Below, in pieces: positions 40,325-48,008 of a stretch of 64,000 bases of DNA. Position 1 is the stretch's first letter; each line of letters begins with the position of its first letter. The DNA comes from Amycolatopsis pittospori (lineage in GTDB: Bacteria; Actinomycetota; Actinomycetes; Mycobacteriales; Pseudonocardiaceae). Position numbers and translations under genes: made by a program. The DNA is taken from positions 1 to 64,000 of the forward strand of contig NZ_JACBXD010000033.1 in NCBI RefSeq assembly GCF_013870525.1, in the 5' to 3' direction. The notes under the pieces were generated by a model. That model ran no database searches. It worked only from the letters and a program-made list of their open reading frames with translations, and had not been told where the DNA came from.

Positions 40325-40516
40325 TCAGCCGTGATCCCCTGGTGGCGGTGGGAGGGTTGCGTCCCGGCGGCTCCTGGCCGCCGCCCACCATTCGGCGTGC
40401 CATGCCTCTTGTTCCGCGACGGCGCCGATCTGGTCGAGTGGCGCGTCCGCCAGTGTTTCGGCCCGCGCCACCAGCACTTCTCGGTCTTCCAGCAGTCTCG
40501 GATAGCCCTCGCTCAT
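40325..40516 (-). CDS. Small acidic protein, unknown
   Basis: 63 residues, helical and acidic (EGYPRLLEDREVLVARAETLADAPLD, AEQEAWHAEWWAAARSRRD) with a Pro-rich end. The codon use has high GC at third positions on this strand, which supports a real gene. The ribosome site before the ATG at 40516 is weak. The function is unknown. Confidence 0.4.
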   Translation of the reverse strand: MSEGYPRLLEDREVLVARAETLADAPLDQIGAVAEQEAWHAEWWAAARSRRDATLPPPPGDHG

Positions 40517-40620
40517 CGGCCCGTCCAATCAACCGAACCGGGCTGACGTCGACCTGAGCGGAGCCTCGCCGATCCGACAATGTGATGGCGTGGCGGAGAC
40601 TCGCTTGGCATCGTGATCGG

Positions 40621-40974
40621 ATGGAGCGACACCACCGAACCGGGGACTGGAAATGGGTCAAGGTCTCGGTACCGCATGCCCAGGATGAACCGCGCCCAGC
40701 CGGGCAGCCATGCACTGGTGACATCTACACCTACGTGTACCGGCACTACCCGCCGGAGTCTTCGTCATACGATCGATGTATCAGCCTCACCTGGTGCACC
40801 ACCTGCCGCGAGTACAGCGGAGCGATGGTCCAGGTTCCGAGGGACGACGTACTCGTGGACGCTCTTGCCGACCTTGGTGCACCGGAGCGCGACAGAGTGT
40901 CGCGCAGCGAGGTGCGTTTGCTCGACCACCTCGACCGGCTCGTGCGACGCGGCACATGGCCTCCGGGTACCTAA
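40621..40974 (+). CDS. Unknown small protein with Cys pair
   Basis: 117 residues, beginning ERHHRTGDWKWVKVSVPH and containing TWCTTCREY, a CxxC that could bind zinc. I prefer the ATG at 40621 because the 13 residues encoded upstream are Arg/Trp-rich and look like non-coding reading, but a start at 40582 is possible. No family recognised. Confidence 0.45.
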   Translation: MERHHRTGDWKWVKVSVPHAQDEPRPAGQPCTGDIYTYVYRHYPPESSSYDRCISLTWCTTCREYSGAMVQVPRDDVLVDALADLGAPERDRVSRSEVRLLDHLDRLVRRGTWPPGT

Positions 40975-41065
40975 GAAGGGTTGGATGATGGCCCGTCACC
41001 GATGATCGGACTTCGACACCCTCGATCCGGCATGACCGGGCACCGGTCATGGATACGCTGACTCG

Positions 41066-41641
41066 GTGACGGGTTTTCCCACCGCGGCCCGCCGGGTTCG
41101 CGACACCGGCCTCGAGTCGCGTGACAGGTTGCTGGCGTTGCGGACCTGCGTGCTGCGTTTCCAGCCGTACGGTTTCCGTGCCACCTGGCATCACCTGATC
41201 GTCAGCGCGAACGTGCCGAGGCGGCTCGACGACGATCCGCTCTCCTTGCGGCGCGCGGTGGACGAACTGGAGGAGGCCCGCCTGGTGTGGCAGGCGTGGA
41301 ATCACGAACACGCGGCGCGCCGCCGCCGGGAGAAGGCCGCCGGTCGCCGGGTCTCTCCTCGTGCCGAGCAGTGGCCCGATTGGGCCGGGCTGGTCGCCTA
41401 CTGTCCCGAGTTCGAGAAGCATCCCACCGAGCGGATGGCCGTCGTCGTCCAGCGCGTGATCGCCGCGTACGAATCCCACGTCGATCAGACGGCGACCTGC
41501 CGGGCTTGCGGGCGCTCGCTGACCGCGGACGCCCCCTGCCCGGACTGCGGCGTCGACCCCAGGCCCTCCGCGCACCGCACCGAATTCCGTACCCTCGCCG
41601 CCCACCATCGATGGCGCGAGGTGTGGCGACGCGATCGCTGA
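41066..41641 (+). CDS. Unknown protein with zinc-ribbon
   Basis: 191 residues. Residues 30-150 are helical (ALRTCVLRFQPYGFRATWHHLIV, VDELEEARLVWQAWNHEHAARRR). A four-Cys zinc ribbon follows, CRACGRSLTADAPCPDCG. The C-terminus is basic. Ribbons of this kind are common in nucleic-acid-associated and assembly proteins, but I cannot name a family. The GTG at 41066 is the natural start. Confidence 0.55.
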   Translation: MTGFPTAARRVRDTGLESRDRLLALRTCVLRFQPYGFRATWHHLIVSANVPRRLDDDPLSLRRAVDELEEARLVWQAWNHEHAARRRREKAAGRRVSPRAEQWPDWAGLVAYCPEFEKHPTERMAVVVQRVIAAYESHVDQTATCRACGRSLTADAPCPDCGVDPRPSAHRTEFRTLAAHHRWREVWRRDR

Positions 41642-41762
41642 CGACAGCCGCCGGAAAATTCTTCGAAGAAATCCGCGAGAGGTTGTCGGATCGGGGTGGT
41701 GGGGTTCGTAGCAGGGGTGAAGCGGCCCACGAGGGGCGGCGCCAAGGTAAGGAACCGCGACC

Positions 41763-42365
41763 ATGAAGCTGACGACCATGACCCAGGTGACCCTCGACGG
41801 AGTGGCGCAGGGGAACGGGGGCGCGTCGGAGGAGGACCGCAGGAACGGGTTCGTGCGTGGCGGCTGGGCCCCGGGGGCGGGTGACGACGAGACCAGGGCG
41901 TTCATCACGCGGACCTACCAGCGCGCCGACGCGTTCCTGTTCGGCCGGCGCACCTACGACCTGTTCGCCGGCGCCTGGGGGCCGATGCGGACGCATCCCA
42001 TCGGCGCGGCCTTGAACGCGGCCCCCAAGTACGTCGCCTCGACCACGCTCGTCGACCCGGAGTGGTCGGGCACCACCGTCCTTTCGGGAGACGTCGCGGC
42101 CGCCGTCCGGGAGTTGAAGGCCAAGCCGGGTGGCGAACTGCAGGTGCACGGCAGCGGCACCCTGACCCGGTGGCTGCTGGAGAACGACCTGGTCGACGAG
42201 ATGACCCTGATCGTGGTCCCGGTGATCCTCGGCCAGGGCGCGCGACTGTTCCCGGAAAACGGACCGGACATCGCGCTCGCCCCGGTCGAGTCGCGAGTGG
42301 ACTCGAAGGGCGTGACGATCCAGACTTACCGGCCTGCCGGCCGCCCGCGGTACGCGACCGCCTGA
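41763..42365 (+). CDS. RibD C-terminal/dihydrofolate reductase-like protein
   Basis: 200 residues: KLTTMTQVTLDGVAQG, AFLFGRRTYDLFAGAWGPM (the GRxTYD nucleotide turn), LQVHGSGTLTRWLLENDLVDEMTLIVVPVILGQGARLFPE. This set is diagnostic for the RibD-C/DHFR-like family. Such genes are frequent partners of ECF42-type sigma factors. It is the first gene of a probable three-gene operon, 43 bases before the YCII gene. The ATG at 41763 is preceded by AAGGTAAGGAA. Confidence 0.88.
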   Translation: MKLTTMTQVTLDGVAQGNGGASEEDRRNGFVRGGWAPGAGDDETRAFITRTYQRADAFLFGRRTYDLFAGAWGPMRTHPIGAALNAAPKYVASTTLVDPEWSGTTVLSGDVAAAVRELKAKPGGELQVHGSGTLTRWLLENDLVDEMTLIVVPVILGQGARLFPENGPDIALAPVESRVDSKGVTIQTYRPAGRPRYATA

Positions 42366-42408
42366 AGCCCAGCCCACGTTTCTCGACACCACAGGAGGAG
42401 ATCTTCGG

Positions 42409-42732
42409 ATGCGGTACCTGGTTTCCGTGATCGACGACAAGAGCGATCCCGGCAGTACGGACAGGCAACCCGCGATCAGCGAGTTCAACGAACGGCTGAT
42501 CGCCGAGGGCTACTGGGTTTTCGCGGGCGGACTCGCGGACACCGACTCGGCCACGGTGATCGACAACCGGGGCGAGCAGGCGGTGATCAGCGACGGGCCT
42601 TTCGTGGAGTCGAAGGAGTATCTCGCCGGAGTCTGGGTGTGGGAGGCCCCCGATCTGGACGTGGCGCTCGAACTGGCCACCGAGGCGTCGAAGGTCTGCG
42701 ATCGCAAGATCGAGGTGCGTCCCTTCCAGTGA
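42409..42732 (+). CDS. YCII-related DGPF-domain protein
   Basis: 107 residues of the YCII fold containing the name-giving DGPFVESKEYLAG motif. DGPF proteins are the conserved partners of ECF42 sigma factors and are required for or modulate their activity, by an unknown mechanism. AGGAGGAG precedes the ATG at 42409. Its stop overlaps the sigma-factor GTG by four bases. Confidence 0.92.
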   Translation: MRYLVSVIDDKSDPGSTDRQPAISEFNERLIAEGYWVFAGGLADTDSATVIDNRGEQAVISDGPFVESKEYLAGVWVWEAPDLDVALELATEASKVCDRKIEVRPFQ

Positions 42733-43964
42733 ACGACGTCGAAGAGGCGATCACGCGGGTCCACCACGAGGAGTGGGCTCGGGTGGTCGCCGCCCTCACC
42801 AGGCGTTTCGGAGACCTCGACATCGCCGAGGAGTCTGCGGCCGAAGCGTTCGCGACCGCCGTCGAGCGGTGGCCCGCCGACGGCGTTCCGCCCAACCCCG
42901 GCGCATGGCTGACCACCACCGCCAACCGCAAGGCCATCGACCGGATCCGGCGCGAGAACAAACGCGACGACAAGCAGAAGGAGGCTCGGATGGTGCACGA
43001 CGACGAACCGCACGAGCCTCTCGGTGCCATCGACGACGACAGGCTCCGGCTGATCTTCACCTGCTGTCACCCGGCGCTGGCGATGCAGGCGCGCGTGGCG
43101 CTGACCCTGCGCATGCTCGGCGGACTGACCGTGCCCGAGATCGCCCGCGCCTTCCTGGTGCAGGACACCACTTTGGAGCAACGGATCACCCGCGCGAAGG
43201 CCAAGATCAAGGCGGCTCGCATCCCCTACCGGATGCCGGCCGCGGAAGATCTCCCGGCACGCGTCACCGGCGTGCTCGCCGTCCTCTTCCTCGTCTTCAA
43301 CGAGGGTTACCTGGCGAGCGGCCCCGACACCGATCCGATTCGATCCGACCTGACCACCGAGGCGATCCGGCTCGCCCGCCTGATCCGTACTCTGCTGCCG
43401 CAGGACGGTGAGGTGGCCGGGCTGCTGGCGCTGATGCTCCTCATCGAGGCCCGCCGCACCGCCCGGGTCTCGGCGAGCGGCGAACTCGTCGCCCTCGACG
43501 AGCAGGACCGAGGCGCCTGGGACACCTCGCTGATCGCCGAAGGCCACCGGCTGGTGCGCGAACGCCTCGCCGCTGCCGCCGCCGGAGTCGCTCCGGGTCG
43601 CTATCAGATCCTCGCCGCGATCAACGCCGTCCACACCTCCGCCCGCGACATCCGCGACACCGGCTGGTCGCAGGTCGTCGCCCTCTACGACCAGCTCGTC
43701 CGCCTCGACTCGTCGCCGGTCGTCGCCCTCAACCGGGCCATCGCGGTCGCCGAACTGGACGGCCCGGAGGTGGCGCTGGCGGCCGTCGAACGTCTTGAGG
43801 ACAAGCTGACCGGCTATCACGCCTATCACGTCACCCGTGCCGACCTGTTGCGCCGGCTGGGCCGCGGTCAGGAAGCGCGCGGGGCGTACGACAAAGCCAT
43901 CGAGCTGGCGGGCAACACCGCCGAGACCGCCTACCTGACCCGCCGCCGCGACCAGCTGGGTTAG
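42729..43964 (+). CDS. ECF42-type RNA polymerase sigma factor
   Basis: 411 residues. Region 2 is at about 10-70 (IAEESAAEAFATAVERWPADGVPPNPGAWLTTTANRKAIDRIRR) and region 4 at about 110-165 (LTLRMLGGLTVPEIARAFLVQDTTLEQRITRAKAKI). The C-terminal 220 residues are a TPR-like extension (YQILAAINAVHTSARDIRDTGWSQVVALYDQLVRLDSSPVVALNRAIAVAE). Long C-terminal extensions and a coupled DGPF protein define ECF42; there is no anti-sigma factor. The GTG at 42729 overlaps the DGPF gene. It probably transcribes its own operon; no promoter could be assigned. Confidence 0.92.
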   Translation: MNDVEEAITRVHHEEWARVVAALTRRFGDLDIAEESAAEAFATAVERWPADGVPPNPGAWLTTTANRKAIDRIRRENKRDDKQKEARMVHDDEPHEPLGAIDDDRLRLIFTCCHPALAMQARVALTLRMLGGLTVPEIARAFLVQDTTLEQRITRAKAKIKAARIPYRMPAAEDLPARVTGVLAVLFLVFNEGYLASGPDTDPIRSDLTTEAIRLARLIRTLLPQDGEVAGLLALMLLIEARRTARVSASGELVALDEQDRGAWDTSLIAEGHRLVRERLAAAAAGVAPGRYQILAAINAVHTSARDIRDTGWSQVVALYDQLVRLDSSPVVALNRAIAVAELDGPEVALAAVERLEDKLTGYHAYHVTRADLLRRLGRGQEARGAYDKAIELAGNTAETAYLTRRRDQLG

Positions 43965-43967
43965 CGA

Positions 43968-44677
43968 TCACGCAGCGGCGACCTCGGCGGCCGCTCGCGT
44001 GATCACCTCGGCGATCCGGGCCGGATCCGTAAGTGGTGCCAAGTGATCCGCGTTCTCGCGCCGCACCCACCAGCCTCGGCGTTCGGTCTCGTCCGCTTGG
44101 CCGTCGTACGCCTCGCTCAACCGCACATAAGCGCAGCGGACGTCAGACCACCCTGCCGGATCCGGCGCCGGTTCCGCGAAGCAGGCCAACGGCGCCCTCG
44201 GAAGCTCGGCGATGAATCTCCTGCGCAACAACGGGTCGGGAACCAACGCGACGAGAGTCTCGGCGGGGAACCACTCGTTCCACGGCGGAAGCCGGCCGTC
44301 CCGGGCCAGCTCGGCCAGCTGCTCACGGAGATGAGCGGGGGCGGTGTCGAACCAGCTGCTCTCCCCGGATGCGGCAGCAGCGCGTCCACGAAGACGGCGC
44401 CGCGGACATCGTCTCCCGCCACCTCGGCGATGACGGGCAGCAAAGCCCCGGCACCACTGTGGCCGACGAGCACCACGGGTCCGCCGGAATCGAGCGCGCG
44501 TGCCGCCGACTCAGCGAATTTCCGATAGTAGGGCGGGCCATCTTCGACGACGGCCGTCAGCGAGGGCACGACGACGCTCCATCCCTCGTCCCGCAGACAT
44601 GTCGCCGTTGACTCCCAGGTCAACGGGCCTACGAGCGGGCTGTGAACAAGCAGCAACGTGGGCGCGGACCGTGCCAT
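43968..44677 (-). pseudogene. Frameshifted alpha/beta hydrolase
   Basis: Two frames together give one alpha/beta hydrolase. The 5' part from the ATG at 44677 has APTLLLVHSPLVGPLTWE, VVVPSLTAV and the elbow VVLVGHSGAGALLP. Near 44363-44367, in a CCGGGG run, the frame is lost by one base. The other frame then continues sensibly with SSWFDTAPAHLREQLAEL, PWNEWFPAETLVALVPDPLLRRRF and the final NADHLAPLTDPARIAEVI with the catalytic His. Either a recent mutation or a sequencing error in the G run explains it. It is convergent with the sigma-factor gene. Confidence 0.75.
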
Positions 44678-44705
44678 GGACCCATTTTGTCCGTTAACCG
44701 GTTCC

Positions 44706-44735
44706 TTGACACGCACCGGCCGTCATTCATACAGT
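44706..44735 (+). promoter_or_regulatory. Promoter of the flavoprotein operon
   Basis: TTGACA (44706-44711) and TACAGT (44730-44735) with an 18-bp spacer form a strong sigma-70-like promoter for the downstream gene. The operator at 44722-44758 overlaps its -10. Confidence 0.6.
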
Positions 44736-44758
44736 CAGCGCCACTTTGTATGAATGAC
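44722..44758. promoter_or_regulatory. TetR-type operator of the flavoprotein operon
   Basis: Perfect 12-bp arms GTCATTCATACA and TGTATGAATGAC separated by 13 bp span the -10 and start region of the promoter. The TetR gene at the end of the same transcript is the obvious binder, giving negative autoregulation. Confidence 0.6.
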
Positions 44759-44775
44759 GTGGGGAGTTGATCCGT

Positions 44776-46269
44776 ATGCGGCTCGGCACTACCGCCGTCG
44801 TCCTGGGTGGCAGCGCCGCCGGTCTGTGCACCGCGGGCGCGCTCGCACCGCACTTCGACCAGGTGCTGGTGCTGGAACGCGACGAACTCCCCGCGGAGGC
44901 CGAACATCGGCGCGGGGTACCGCAGAGCAAACATCCGCATTTCCTGCTGAACTCCGGCCGTCGCGCGATCGGAGCGCTCTTCCCCGGTTTCGAGGACGAC
45001 CTCATCGCCGCGGGCGGACTGCATCTGATGCCGTCCATGGACGCCGCCTACCTCGATGGCGAAGGCTGGTCGGCGCGCAAACGCGGCACGATGACGATGA
45101 TCTACAGCTCGCGGATCCTCATCGAACGCGTCCTGCGCGACAAGGTTCGAGGCCTGGCCAACGTGGTCATCCGCGAAGGTGTCGCGGTGAACGGCCTGAC
45201 CGTCCGGGGTGGCGGCACTCCCGGTGGCGAGGTCACCGGCGTCGACTTCTCCACGTCCGACGGCGACGAGCACATCGATGCCGACTTCGTGGTGGACACG
45301 ATGGGCCGCGGCTCCTCCGTCGGCGGCTGGCTGGTCGCCGCGGGCTGGCCCGAGCCCGAGGTCCAGACCCTCGACGCCAAGGTCACCTACACCTCGCGCT
45401 GGTACGACCTGCCCTCTCCGGCGGAGCGGCCCCCGTCCTGGTGGTGGCGTCACCTGGTGATCATGCCGACGCCGGACAAGGGCGAACACCCCGCCGAGCA
45501 CGAGTTCCTGGTGAACTTCTTCCCGATCGAAGGGGACCGCGCGATCGCCTGCATGGGCTCCTGGGGAATCGAAATGCCTCGCACCACCGACGCGTTCCTC
45601 GAGTCGGCCCGCCGGGTCCGGACGCCGTTGTTCGCCGGCGCGATGGACCGGTGCGCTCCCACGTCGGAGGTGCACCTGACGCGGTCGACCGGCAACAAAT
45701 GGCGCCGCTACGACAAGCTGCGCACTCCCCCGAAGGGTCTGGTGTTCGTCGGCGACTCGATCTGCGCCTTCAACCCGTTCTACGCGCAGGGCATCAGCTC
45801 CGCGGCGGGCTCGGCGTTGCTGCTGCGCGAGCACCTCGACCGCGCCGACCGGCTCGACGCCAGATTCTCCGCACGATTCCTTGTGGCGCAACGCAGACTG
45901 CTCAGCGTTCCGTGGCGCCTGGCGATGGCCCGAGACCAGGGCTACGAATGCGCGGTGGGCACCGAGAAGCCGCCCGAGTGGCGACGTCGCGTCCTCGCGG
46001 CCGTTTCCGGTCCGGCGTTCAGCCTGATCGTCGGTGCCGCACGCGAAGACGCGGTGGTCGACGAGCATTTCGCCAAGGTGTTCAATCTCGACGAATCACT
46101 GGGCGACATGCTGCGAAACCCGCGCGTGCTCTGGGGTCTCGCGCGCTACCGCGTGCGCGCGGCGCTGGGCAGGCACCGCGTTCCCTTCGGATTCGACCCG
46201 CGGGCCGATCCGCCCGCCACCGACTACTCACCGGAAAGCGCCGCCCCGGCACCGGCCGCCGCGCGATGA
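44776..46269 (+). CDS. FAD-dependent monooxygenase/dehydrogenase
   Basis: 497 residues. The N-terminus TTAVVLGGSAAGLCTAGALAPHFDQVLVLERDEL is a GxGxxG-type FAD site (here GGSAAG). VGDSICAFNPFYAQGISSAAGSALLLREHL is the second flavin motif (GDxxxxxxP), as in geranylgeranyl reductase/tryptophan halogenase-like group A enzymes. It lacks the halogenase WxWxIP motif. The substrate may be lipophilic, given the WWWRHLVIMP segment. The ATG at 44776 has GGGGAG nine bases before; a TTG at 44767 is less likely. Its stop overlaps the membrane-protein gene by four bases. Confidence 0.85.
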   Translation: MRLGTTAVVLGGSAAGLCTAGALAPHFDQVLVLERDELPAEAEHRRGVPQSKHPHFLLNSGRRAIGALFPGFEDDLIAAGGLHLMPSMDAAYLDGEGWSARKRGTMTMIYSSRILIERVLRDKVRGLANVVIREGVAVNGLTVRGGGTPGGEVTGVDFSTSDGDEHIDADFVVDTMGRGSSVGGWLVAAGWPEPEVQTLDAKVTYTSRWYDLPSPAERPPSWWWRHLVIMPTPDKGEHPAEHEFLVNFFPIEGDRAIACMGSWGIEMPRTTDAFLESARRVRTPLFAGAMDRCAPTSEVHLTRSTGNKWRRYDKLRTPPKGLVFVGDSICAFNPFYAQGISSAAGSALLLREHLDRADRLDARFSARFLVAQRRLLSVPWRLAMARDQGYECAVGTEKPPEWRRRVLAAVSGPAFSLIVGAAREDAVVDEHFAKVFNLDESLGDMLRNPRVLWGLARYRVRAALGRHRVPFGFDPRADPPATDYSPESAAPAPAAAR

Positions 46270-47372
46270 GCGCGGTCTGCGGGCCGGAAGCGGAAGCCGT
46301 CACGCGTGACCTCGGCTTCGACTGCCACGACGTCTCCCCCGTCGTCTCGCTCCGTTTCCCGTGGGATCTCGGCCATCCGACGATGCCGTTACTCGAACTG
46401 CTCATCATCGGCGGCGCCGTTTTCGCGCTGGTCCACGCCGTCCGACGGCACCGCGGCGGCGATCCGACCAACCTCGCGCTGTGGTTCGCCTCGCTGATCT
46501 ATCTCTTCGTGATCGAGCCGCCGCTGTACTTCCCGGAGTGGTTCGGGCTCGAACAGCGGTACGGCTTCATCTTCGCCCACAACCAGTTCACCGTGCAGTT
46601 CATGGCGGACCGGCTGCCGCTCTACATCATCGCGTTCTACCCGGTGATCAGTCAGCTCGCCTACGAACTCGTGCGCTCACTCGGGATTTTCCGGAGCCGT
46701 GGCGCGCTGTCCGGGTCCGTGGCCGTCGCCTTCGCCTGTCAGGTGTTCTACGAGGTCTTCGATCACCTTGGCCCGCAACTGAAATGGTGGGCCTGGAACG
46801 GGGACAACCACATCGTCAACCATCCCGCGCTGGCGTCGGTGCCCCTGAACAGCATGCTGCTCTTCGCCTCCGTCTCGATGGGAGCCATGACCTACCTGGT
46901 CGTACGCCTGACCGGGAGCCCCGCCGCGGACGGCGGACCGCGCCGTGGCCGGTCCCTGGTGCTGCGCACTCTGGTGGCCGGCGTACTCACTCCGCCGACC
47001 ATGGCGATCGCCGGTATTCCCTCCAGTTTCTTCGGCGGCGACGATCCGAATACGACCGCGCAGGCCTGGGTCCTCGGAGCCGAGTTGGCCCTGCTCTGGG
47101 TGGCCGGTGCCTGGATCGTCGTCTCTCACCTGCGATCCCCGGAGAGCGGACGAGCCGAACCCTTGTCCGCCTTCGCCAGGTTCTATCCCGCCGTCTACCT
47201 GGTCGGGATGGCCGCGTTCTGGCTCAGTGCCCTGCCGGCGTACCTCTCCGCGGAGAACGGCGTCACCGATGACGGCACCCCGATCGGAAGCGGCCCGTAC
47301 GCGCTCGTCTGCTTCGTCGGCGCGGGTCTGTTGCTGGGCGCACTGCGCCGGAAGGCACCTGCCACCGTCTGA
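46266..47372 (+). CDS. Multi-pass membrane protein coupled to the flavoprotein
   Basis: 368 residues with about eight or nine hydrophobic segments (PLLELLIIGGAVFALVHAV, LWFASLIYLFVIE, YIIAFYPVISQLAYELV, VAVAFACQVFYEVF, ...LALLWVAGAWIVV). Conserved-looking polar spots are WWAWNGDNHIVNHPAL and a double Gly/Asp loop FFGGDDPN. I do not recognise the family; carotenoid-related or DUF7802-type membrane enzymes have a similar build. The ATGA overlap with the flavoprotein gene shows translational coupling, so it probably acts on the same substrate. Confidence 0.65.
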   Translation: MSAVCGPEAEAVTRDLGFDCHDVSPVVSLRFPWDLGHPTMPLLELLIIGGAVFALVHAVRRHRGGDPTNLALWFASLIYLFVIEPPLYFPEWFGLEQRYGFIFAHNQFTVQFMADRLPLYIIAFYPVISQLAYELVRSLGIFRSRGALSGSVAVAFACQVFYEVFDHLGPQLKWWAWNGDNHIVNHPALASVPLNSMLLFASVSMGAMTYLVVRLTGSPAADGGPRRGRSLVLRTLVAGVLTPPTMAIAGIPSSFFGGDDPNTTAQAWVLGAELALLWVAGAWIVVSHLRSPESGRAEPLSAFARFYPAVYLVGMAAFWLSALPAYLSAENGVTDDGTPIGSGPYALVCFVGAGLLLGALRRKAPATV

Positions 47373-47400
47373 GGTGTTCCCCTCGGGGAAGATGGAGCGC

Positions 47401-48000
47401 ATGGGGCACCACGGATGGCAGGGCGACCCGCCCCGCACTGAGGACGAGGCACGCCGCCGGATCGTCGAGGCGGCGACGGCCTGCATCGACCGGGTCGGGC
47501 TCGCCAAGACCAGCCTCTCCGACGTCGCCGCCGAGGTCGGCGTGACCCGGCAGACCGTCTACCGCTACTTCCCCCGTCTGGCGGACATCCTCCGCGCCGT
47601 CGCCCTGGCCGGTGTCGAGGAGTTCGCCGGCCGGATGGAACGCCACCTGGCCTCGTTCGGCAGCGCCGAAGACGCGGCGGTGGAATCCGTGGTGTTCGCG
47701 GTCCGGGCCCTCCCCGAGGAGCCCTATCTCGGCCTGCTGCTGGAGGCGGGTGAAACCGACTTCTTCACCACCGAAGTCGCGTCTCCCCCGGCCTTCGCCC
47801 TCGGCGCGCGGATCCTCCGCAACCTGCCGGTCGACTGGACCGCCGTCGGCGTCACCTCCGACGAAGACCTCGAAGGGCTCGCCGAAATCCTGATGCGGCT
47901 CTTCCTCTCGTTCCTGCACTACCCCTCGACACCGGCTCTCACCGACGACGGGCTGCGCACTCTCGTCCGCCGCTGGATCGGACCGGCTCTCCGCGCCTGA
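47401..48000 (+). CDS. TetR family regulator, probable autoregulator of its operon
   Basis: 199 residues with a clear helix-turn-helix (IVEAATACIDRVGLAKTSLSDVAAEVGVTRQTVYRYFPRLADIL) and a helical ligand domain with a Trp/Phe-rich centre. It is the third gene after the flavoprotein and membrane protein, 28 bases downstream. The 12-bp-arm dyad over the operon promoter is its likely site. The ATG at 47401 is preferred; an ATG at 47392 adds three residues. Confidence 0.85.
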   Translation: MGHHGWQGDPPRTEDEARRRIVEAATACIDRVGLAKTSLSDVAAEVGVTRQTVYRYFPRLADILRAVALAGVEEFAGRMERHLASFGSAEDAAVESVVFAVRALPEEPYLGLLLEAGETDFFTTEVASPPAFALGARILRNLPVDWTAVGVTSDEDLEGLAEILMRLFLSFLHYPSTPALTDDGLRTLVRRWIGPALRA

Positions 48001-48008
48001 CCATCTGC

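Noticed and set aside
44629-46068. 479-codon minus-strand frame opposite the flavoprotein
   Set aside because: The plus strand carries both FAD motifs and a promoter with operator; the minus reading is low-complexity shadow.
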